From Sporosarcina pasteurii (GTDB lineage Bacteria > Bacillota > Bacilli > Bacillales_A > Planococcaceae): a DNA stretch of 64,000 nt. The position numbers and the translations under genes were made by a program. Numbering within the stretch: the stretch's first letter is position 1; every line of letters starts with the position of its first letter. This document shows, one piece after another, positions 58,737 to 64,000 of the stretch. The notes beneath the pieces were generated by a model. The model was not told the origin of the DNA. It did not search any database and saw only the letters and a list, made by a program, of their open reading frames with translations. Location of the stretch: assembly GCF_041295575.1 (NCBI RefSeq), contig NZ_CP160452.1, forward strand, positions 2,666,001 to 2,730,000. The letters are read 5' to 3'.

Positions 58737-59114
58737 ATGAAACCGTATAAAAATAAGATAAACCGCATTCGTTCCTTTGCCCTTTCATTAATATTTATCG
58801 GTGTTGTCATTATGTACGCAGGGATTTTCTTCAGAAAATATGAAATTATTATGTTGATTTTTATGGCACTCGGTGTGTTGTGCATTGTCGCAAGCACCAT
58901 TACTTATGCTTGGATTGGTGCCATATCGACTCGAGCAGCTCAAGTTGTTTGTCCTGAATGCGGAGGCCTTACAAAAATAGTTGGACGTGTCGATATGTGT
59001 GGACATTGTCGCGAACCCTTAACAATGGACCCATTACTCGAAGGTAAAGAGTTTGATGAATCCTACAACAAGCCAAGTAAATCAAGGAGTAACAAAAATT
59101 CAACTAGCCATTAA
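58737..59114 (+). CDS. ygzB: YgzB-family membrane protein with zinc-ribbon-like end
   Basis: 125 residues: two membrane helices (about 14-32 and 37-62), then a soluble part with CPECGG and CGHC (about 77-97), a likely zinc site. Matches the UPF0295/YgzB family, unknown function. ATG with AAGGAGG upstream. Divergent from ygxA; convergent with perR. Confidence 0.88.
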   Translation: MKPYKNKINRIRSFALSLIFIGVVIMYAGIFFRKYEIIMLIFMALGVLCIVASTITYAWIGAISTRAAQVVCPECGGLTKIVGRVDMCGHCREPLTMDPLLEGKEFDESYNKPSKSRSNKNSTSH

Positions 59115-59197
59115 CACATTGGCTTATGAACTCATTAATCATACACAGTTCCACGTAAATTTACCTTGAATTATAAATAATCCATGTTTAGTAAAAT

Positions 59198-59244
59198 AAA
59201 AACAACCCTAAGTTTTACTTGTATAAAACTTAGGGTTGTTTTTT
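59198..59244. terminator. Bidirectional terminator between ygzB and perR
   Basis: AACAACCCTAAGTTTTA pairs with TAAAACTTAGGGTTGTT around a short loop, with A and T runs on the outside. It serves both converging genes. Confidence 0.9.
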
Positions 59245-59259
59245 AACATGATGATTTTC

Positions 59260-59688
59260 TTATTTTGCCAAACACGTCGGACACGTACCGTATACTTCTA
59301 GCCGATGTGAATTCACTTTAAATCCTGTAATATGAGCGGCAAGTTGTTCAACTTCTTCTAAGCCCGGATAGTGAAAATCTACAATCTTCCCACAATCATC
59401 ACAAATAATATGATAATGATCATGTGTGATAAAATCGAAACGACTCGAAGCATCACCGTACGTGAGTTCTTTAATGAGTCCTACGCTTAGAAAAACACGA
59501 AGATTATTATAGACGGTCGCTACACTCATGTTAGGAAAGTTGCTAGCAAGCGATTTATATATTTCATCGGCAGTTGGGTGTGATTTAGAAGTAACAAGAT
59601 ATTCTAAAATAGCATGTCTTTGAGGAGTGATTCTAACTCCACTTTGTTTCAACGTGTCCAGCGCGTCTTTTAACGTAATTTCAGACAT
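59260..59688 (-). CDS. perR: Peroxide-responsive repressor PerR (Fur family)
   Basis: A 142-residue metalloregulator. N-terminal winged helix with [13 protein letters not shown] (recognition helix), regulatory metal ligands in [11 protein letters not shown], and two zinc CxxC pairs, CDDC and CPTC, as in PerR/Fur proteins. Metal-catalysed oxidation of histidines releases it from DNA under peroxide. ATG at 59688 after GAGGTG. A near-perfect Per box lies upstream, so it is probably self-regulated. bcp and a hemL-type gene, likely regulon members, are close by. Confidence 0.93.
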   Translation of the reverse strand: MSEITLKDALDTLKQSGVRITPQRHAILEYLVTSKSHPTADEIYKSLASNFPNMSVATVYNNLRVFLSVGLIKELTYGDASSRFDFITHDHYHIICDDCGKIVDFHYPGLEEVEQLAAHITGFKVNSHRLEVYGTCPTCLAK

Positions 59689-59722
59689 CGCTCTGCACCT
59701 CAATCCTATAAAGATTATTACT

Positions 59723-59737
59723 TTGTAATCATTATAA
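59723..59737 (-). promoter_or_regulatory. Per box upstream of perR
   Basis: On the minus strand TTATAATGATTACAA matches the consensus TTATAATNATTATAA at all but one of the fixed positions. It is 35-49 bases before the perR start, in the promoter region. Confidence 0.85.
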
Positions 59738-59859
59738 TCAGTTTACTTAATTGATGGTCAGTTTGTCAACTAAAGCGATGCTTATCTGTAAAAATTATAT
59801 CATCCAAACCAATCCAATTGAGAACTACCCTCATGCTTATACTTCCCCGCGAATCCAAT

Positions 59860-60804
59860 TCAATACCCTTGCTTTAGATTCACCACATTACGATAGTCTT
59901 TTTCCTTATTTAGATATTTTTCAAGATTTTCTTGGAAAATATCTAAGGCACGTTCGATATACTTCCCCGATTTACCCGATACATGTGGGGACACGGTACA
60001 ATTCGACAATGTCCAAAACTCACTGTTCTCAGGTAAAGGTTCAGTTTGAAATACATCAAGTACCGCATGAAGAATCTCTTTCTCTTTTAAGGCCTCAATT
60101 AACACTTCTTCATTCAGTACGTCACCACGACCGAAGTTTAAAAATATCGCCGATTCTTTCATAACCTTAAAATGCTCGGCAGTTAATAACCCTTTTGTTT
60201 CTGGAGTACTTGGCAATACGGAAATAACAAAATCCGCTTGTGGCAACTTGCCTTTTAGTTGTTCAAATGTAATTGTTTCATCCATATAATCGGCTTTTCT
60301 TCCAGAACGATTGCAACCTACAGTATAAACGCCAAACGCTTGTAGCAATCTACCAATTTCCCCACCAATTGCACCAGGTCCTAAAATTATCGCAGTCGAG
60401 TCGCGTAACTCTGTGGAATGAAAATCCCCTTTCCACTCTTTCGTTTCTTGGATCGCATAAATCTCTGGAATTGAACGTTTCAAACCTAATATATGTCCTA
60501 ACACCGATTCTGCCATTGGCGTTTTATGGATCCCACGCACATTTGTCACCAAAATATTTCGTTCTTCTAATGCTTCTAGTGGCATCTTGTCTATCCCCGC
60601 TGAAGCAACCATAATCCACTTTAATTGTTCTGCACGCGCCAACAGTTCACGGTTAATATTTCCGCCATATGTGACAATGACATCCGCAATGTTTGCCTCT
60701 TCACAAGATGCAGTTCTTTTAAAGTAAAAAGTACACGCAGGAAAATTCTGGACTAACGCTGCTTTTTGATGTTCTTCTATATTAAATGTAAATAATATAT
60801 CCAT
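59860..60804 (-). CDS. D-isomer-specific 2-hydroxyacid dehydrogenase
   Basis: A 314-residue NAD(P)-dependent oxidoreductase. The nucleotide-binding loop LGPGAIGGEIG lies at about 139-149. The catalytic triad is visible: Arg in FGRGDV, Glu in FQTEPLP and His in SPHVSG. These enzymes reduce 2-keto acids; the substrate is unknown. ATG at 60804 with GGGGGTG upstream; a TTG precedes it. It is 20 bases downstream of bcp, likely one operon. Confidence 0.87.
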   Translation of the reverse strand: MDILFTFNIEEHQKAALVQNFPACTFYFKRTASCEEANIADVIVTYGGNINRELLARAEQLKWIMVASAGIDKMPLEALEERNILVTNVRGIHKTPMAESVLGHILGLKRSIPEIYAIQETKEWKGDFHSTELRDSTAIILGPGAIGGEIGRLLQAFGVYTVGCNRSGRKADYMDETITFEQLKGKLPQADFVISVLPSTPETKGLLTAEHFKVMKESAIFLNFGRGDVLNEEVLIEALKEKEILHAVLDVFQTEPLPENSEFWTLSNCTVSPHVSGKSGKYIERALDIFQENLEKYLNKEKDYRNVVNLKQGY

Positions 60805-60824
60805 CAAGACACCCCCATTGTCAA

Positions 60825-61301
60825 TTAGCCATTTACAATTTGCTTTAATGTTGCCAACGCTTCATCGATATGCCCCTTCACTCTCACTTTACGCCATTCC
60901 TTTACAACTTCACCTTGTGGATTAATTAAAAATGTTGATCGTTCAATGCCCATAAATTCACGTCCGAACATTTTCTTTAATTTCCAAACACCATATTTTT
61001 CTGCAACTTCATGTTCATCATCAATTAATAGTGAAAAAGGAAGTCCATGTTTACCAATAAACTTTTGATGAGATGCTTCGTTATCAGGGCTAATACCTAA
61101 GATTACAGCATTCAAATTACTAAATTCTTCATAGTTATCTCGGAAATCACAAGCCTGCGTTGTACAACCTGGCGTTGAATCTTTCGGATAAAAATATAAA
61201 ACTACATATTTTTCATTCGCGAAATCTTCTAACGAAACAAGCTCTCCTTTTTCATTACGTAGTGAAAATGATGGTGCTTTTTTTCCTTCAAGAACTGTCA
61301 T
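60825..61301 (-). CDS. bcp: Thioredoxin-dependent peroxiredoxin Bcp/PrxQ
   Basis: A 158-residue peroxiredoxin that reduces hydroperoxides with thioredoxin. Active site STPGCTTQACDF has the peroxidatic cysteine and the second cysteine five residues on, the PrxQ spacing. Start at 61301 because GGAGG lies 8 bases upstream; the ATG at 61307 is too close. It is divergent from hemL and near perR, a gene group linked to peroxide stress. I did not find a clear Per box for it. Confidence 0.92.
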   Translation of the reverse strand: MTVLEGKKAPSFSLRNEKGELVSLEDFANEKYVVLYFYPKDSTPGCTTQACDFRDNYEEFSNLNAVILGISPDNEASHQKFIGKHGLPFSLLIDDEHEVAEKYGVWKLKKMFGREFMGIERSTFLINPQGEVVKEWRKVRVKGHIDEALATLKQIVNG

Positions 61302-61437
61302 TGTCATTTCCTCCCCTAATTATGAATAAACTCTTTCATTATCGTACCCGAGGAATCTTAGACTTTCAATTTCTTTGGCGTATTGAGGAAATTTTGTTTA
61401 GAATAGAAGAAGTAACAGATGAACGGAGGAAATCAAT

Positions 61438-62742
61438 ATGAATAGAACAAAATCAGAAATCATTTATAAAGAAGCTACGGAGCATATTGTAGGCGGCGTT
61501 AACAGTCCATCCCGCGGCTATCACGCAGTAGGTGGCGGCGCACCGACAGTTATGGAAAGTGCAAAGGGTGCCTACTTTTGGGATGTAGATGGCAATAAAT
61601 ATATCGATTATCTAGCAGCCTATGGTCCAATCGTTACGGGTCATGCGCATCCGCATATTACAAAAGCAGTGACGCATGCAGCTGAAACGGGACTTCTTTA
61701 TGGAACACCAACACGACACGAAGTGAAATTCGCCAAAATGTTAAAAGAAGCAATGCCGAAAATGGATAAAGTTCGCTTCGTAAACTCAGGAACAGAAGCT
61801 GTAATGACGACAATTCGTGTTGCAAGAGCCTACACAAACAGAACGAAAATCATGAAGTTTGCTGGCTGCTATCACGGACATTCGGATCTCGTGCTTGTAT
61901 CAGCAGGTTCGGGTCCGGCAACACTTGGTACACCTGATTCTGCAGGTGTTCCTACTTCAATTGCAGAAGAAGTGATTACCATTCCTTTTAATAATCCAGA
62001 AGCTTACAAAGAAGCGATGGAAAAGTGGGGACATGAAGTAGCCTGTGTATTAGTAGAACCAATTGTTGGGAACTTTGGAATCGTTGAACCAAACGAAGGA
62101 TTTTTAGAACTTGTTCATGAACTAGCTGCAGATAAAGGCGCGCTCATCGTTTATGATGAGGTGATTACAGCTTTCCGATTCCATTACGGCGGTGCACAGG
62201 ATATGCTCGGATTAACACCTGACTTAACTGCACTCGGAAAAGTAATCGGCGGAGGTTTACCAATCGGCGCTTATGGCGGTAAAAAAGAAATTATGGAACA
62301 AGTTGCACCGCTTGGCCCTGCCTACCAAGCAGGAACAATGGCTGGAAATCCTGCATCGATGCTTGCTGGAATCGCATGTCTTGAAGTGCTACAGACGGAA
62401 GGCGTTTATAAAGAGATGGATAGACTTGGTGCGATGCTTGAAGAAGGCATTCTACAATCTGCTAAAATGCACGGTGTTACCCTAACGACAAATCGTCTAG
62501 GCGGTGCACTGACACTTTTCTTCACAGACGAAAAGGTTGAAAACTACGAACAAGCAGAAGCAACAGACGGCGAAGTTTTCGGGAAGTTTTTCAAGTTATT
62601 ATTGAAAAATGGTATTAATATCGCTCCATCTAAATACGAAGCTTGGTTCTTAACAACTGAACATACTGAAGAAGATATTAAAGAAACGATTTCTGCGGTC
62701 GATAAATCATTTGAAGAACTTTCAGCAACACTGAATCAGTAA
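61438..62742 (+). CDS. hemL: Glutamate-1-semialdehyde 2,1-aminomutase
   Basis: A 434-residue PLP enzyme that makes 5-aminolevulinate, the precursor of haem. Motifs: [13 protein letters not shown] near the start, [30 protein letters not shown] and the Schiff-base lysine in [18 protein letters not shown] (about 260-277). Ribosome binding site CGGAGG precedes the ATG. Its position next to bcp and perR matches the second copy (gsaB) of B. subtilis rather than the hemL of the main haem operon, so this may be the paralogue. Confidence 0.93.
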   Translation: MNRTKSEIIYKEATEHIVGGVNSPSRGYHAVGGGAPTVMESAKGAYFWDVDGNKYIDYLAAYGPIVTGHAHPHITKAVTHAAETGLLYGTPTRHEVKFAKMLKEAMPKMDKVRFVNSGTEAVMTTIRVARAYTNRTKIMKFAGCYHGHSDLVLVSAGSGPATLGTPDSAGVPTSIAEEVITIPFNNPEAYKEAMEKWGHEVACVLVEPIVGNFGIVEPNEGFLELVHELAADKGALIVYDEVITAFRFHYGGAQDMLGLTPDLTALGKVIGGGLPIGAYGGKKEIMEQVAPLGPAYQAGTMAGNPASMLAGIACLEVLQTEGVYKEMDRLGAMLEEGILQSAKMHGVTLTTNRLGGALTLFFTDEKVENYEQAEATDGEVFGKFFKLLLKNGINIAPSKYEAWFLTTEHTEEDIKETISAVDKSFEELSATLNQ

Positions 62743-62777
62743 ATTATCGTATAATAGCTTCAAATAAACTTAGTAGG

Positions 62778-62816
62778 CGCGGATAATTTTGTGTCAATGA
62801 TTATCCGCGTTCTTTG
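62778..62816 (+). terminator. Terminator after hemL
   Basis: CGCGGATAAT pairs with ATTATCCGCG around a 12-base loop, followed by TTCTTT. The T run is interrupted. Confidence 0.75.
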
Positions 62817-62866
62817 GAAGTTTTGCAGATTCAGTATTTCATTTTTGAACAGAAAGGAATAACCTT

Positions 62867-63946
62867 ATGAGACTTGGGGCTCGTATTTTAAAAACAGGTG
62901 TTGCAATTGTACTCGCTTTATTCATAGCCGAGTTGCTCAAATTACCAACCACCGTATTCGCTGGTATCGCGGCTATTTTCGCAATTCAACCATCCATTTA
63001 TCGCTCCTACTTAAGGATAGTCGAACAAATCCAAGGAAATATTATTGGCGCGATTATTGCGGTTACTTTCGTTCTAATTTTTGGTCATCAGTTAATCATC
63101 ATTGGTTTAGCAGCTGTTGTCATTATTTTACTCATGAATAAACTCGGTCTAGAAAAGTCGATTTCAATGGCGCTCGTCATGATGATTGCCATAATGGAAA
63201 TTAAAGGCGATGAATTTCTTTCATTTGCACTGCTTCGCTTCTTTACAATTGTAGTCGGTGTCCTTTCAGCTTTTCTTGTAAACTTGTTATTTATGCCACC
63301 AAAATATGAAACAAAGCTTTTCCAATCCATTCACGAAACACAGGATGAAATTATCCGTTGGACACGACTAGCAGGTCGTCAAGCATCTGAACATATTGCG
63401 ACTAAAAAATCAATAAAGAAATTAAAAGATCGTCTGACTGAAATCGATCAAACTTATTTGTTTTTTAAAGAGGAAAGAAGCTATTTCAAAAAAATAACGC
63501 GAACAAAAACAAGGAAACTTGTGATTTACAGGCAAATGATTGCTACCTCAAGAAGTAGTTATGAAGTACTAAAAAAACTACATCAGTATGAAAACGAACT
63601 GATTAATTTACCGGAACATTTCCGAATCATGGTGCAAGAGAGACTGGATATATTACTTACTTTTCACGAACAATTGCATTTAAAGTTTGTTGGCAAATTA
63701 AAAGCTGAAAACCTTGAATCCAACTTGGAAAACTATATTCAGCGTCATGAAGTGATGGAGATTTTCGCGAAGGAAATCAGTGTGACAAAAGAAATTGAAG
63801 ACTTTTCTACTTATCATTTACTTCATATTTTATCAGCAATTTTAAATTACGAAGAACAACTAGAGCATTTGGATAAACTAATTACTTATATCCAAAAGAA
63901 CCATGAAAGTGAAGTAAGTAAAGAAATACAAGAAGATATTTATTAA
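62867..63946 (+). CDS. Aromatic-acid-exporter-like membrane protein (FUSC/YgaE type)
   Basis: A 359-residue protein with an N-terminal membrane domain of five or six helices (about 8-145: IVLALFIAELL, FAGIAAIFAIQP, IIGAIIAVTFVLIFG and others) and a long helical soluble region (about 150-359) likely to form coiled coils. This is the aromatic acid exporter (ArAE_1) layout. Cargo unknown. ATG with AAAGGAA upstream; a terminator follows. Same neighbourhood as YgaE of B. subtilis. Confidence 0.83.
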   Translation: MRLGARILKTGVAIVLALFIAELLKLPTTVFAGIAAIFAIQPSIYRSYLRIVEQIQGNIIGAIIAVTFVLIFGHQLIIIGLAAVVIILLMNKLGLEKSISMALVMMIAIMEIKGDEFLSFALLRFFTIVVGVLSAFLVNLLFMPPKYETKLFQSIHETQDEIIRWTRLAGRQASEHIATKKSIKKLKDRLTEIDQTYLFFKEERSYFKKITRTKTRKLVIYRQMIATSRSSYEVLKKLHQYENELINLPEHFRIMVQERLDILLTFHEQLHLKFVGKLKAENLESNLENYIQRHEVMEIFAKEISVTKEIEDFSTYHLLHILSAILNYEEQLEHLDKLITYIQKNHESEVSKEIQEDIY

Positions 63947-63998
63947 AAATAACCCACAAAAGTTGATTGCACCGTCAAACTTTGTGGGTTATTTTTTA
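63945..63998 (+). terminator. Terminator at the window end
   Basis: AAAATAACCCACAAA pairs with TTTGTGGGTTATTTT, with a smaller inner stem, followed by TTTAAT. It overlaps the end of the preceding gene's stop region. Confidence 0.85.
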
Positions 63999-64000
63999 AT

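Overview
The window is ordinary-looking, low-GC Firmicute chromosome from a spore-forming member of the Bacillales. Many blocks keep Bacillus subtilis gene order: hprK-lgt-ppaX-yvoF, yvcD-trxB, uvrBA, ecsAB/hit, yhaONM, yhaQP, yheA/yheB, and ygxA next to an rrn operon with perR, bcp and a hemL-type gene. The long tRNA array after 5S rRNA follows the B. subtilis order. A YjcZ-type spore peptide, an HPr kinase and frequent TTG starts fit the same group. Blocks that lie far apart in B. subtilis are adjacent here, so this is a relative, perhaps Planococcaceae (inference), not Bacillus itself.

Layout. 1-11.3 kb (minus strand): start of trxB, a TPR protein, the hprK-lgt-ppaX-acyltransferase operon, a YvlB-like protein with an internal tandem repeat, and uvrBA. 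11.4-16.4 kb: an IDEAL-domain protein, ecsAB divergent from hit, a YtxH protein, a scoC/hpr gene interrupted by an in-frame TGA, and two small membrane peptides. 16.6-29.7 kb: yhaONM, a Na+-type ABC exporter (yhaQP), yhzD, mgsA, yhaR, hemZ, yheA/yheB and a ferritin-like protein.

30.0-40.2 kb is the accessory part. It is a catabolic islet of M20 amidohydrolase, two APC permeases, a YtcJ-type amidohydrolase, a YhcX-type GNAT domain without its nitrilase partner, a class III aminotransferase and a divergent LysR regulator, with a fragment of alanine dehydrogenase at its end. Two direct copies of an ~80-bp sequence bracket it. Each copy forms a hairpin over the ribosome binding site of a small 49-residue gene, which is intact on the right and ruined on the left. 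This bracketed islet is the most interesting structure in the window.

40.3-50.4 kb: MFS transporter, CNNM/CorC-type protein, a BdbC/thioredoxin pair overlapping a pseudouridine synthase, a purine permease, small membrane proteins, trmL, queG and a B3/B4-domain protein. 50.4-57.7 kb: an rrn operon (16S-tRNA-Ile-tRNA-Ala-23S-5S) and 16 tRNAs, all minus strand, with a tandem tRNA-His duplication and a 5' fragment of tRNA-fMet beside a structured insert. 57.7-64 kb: ygxA, ygzB, perR with a Per box, a D-2-hydroxyacid dehydrogenase, bcp, hemL and an aromatic-acid-exporter-like protein.
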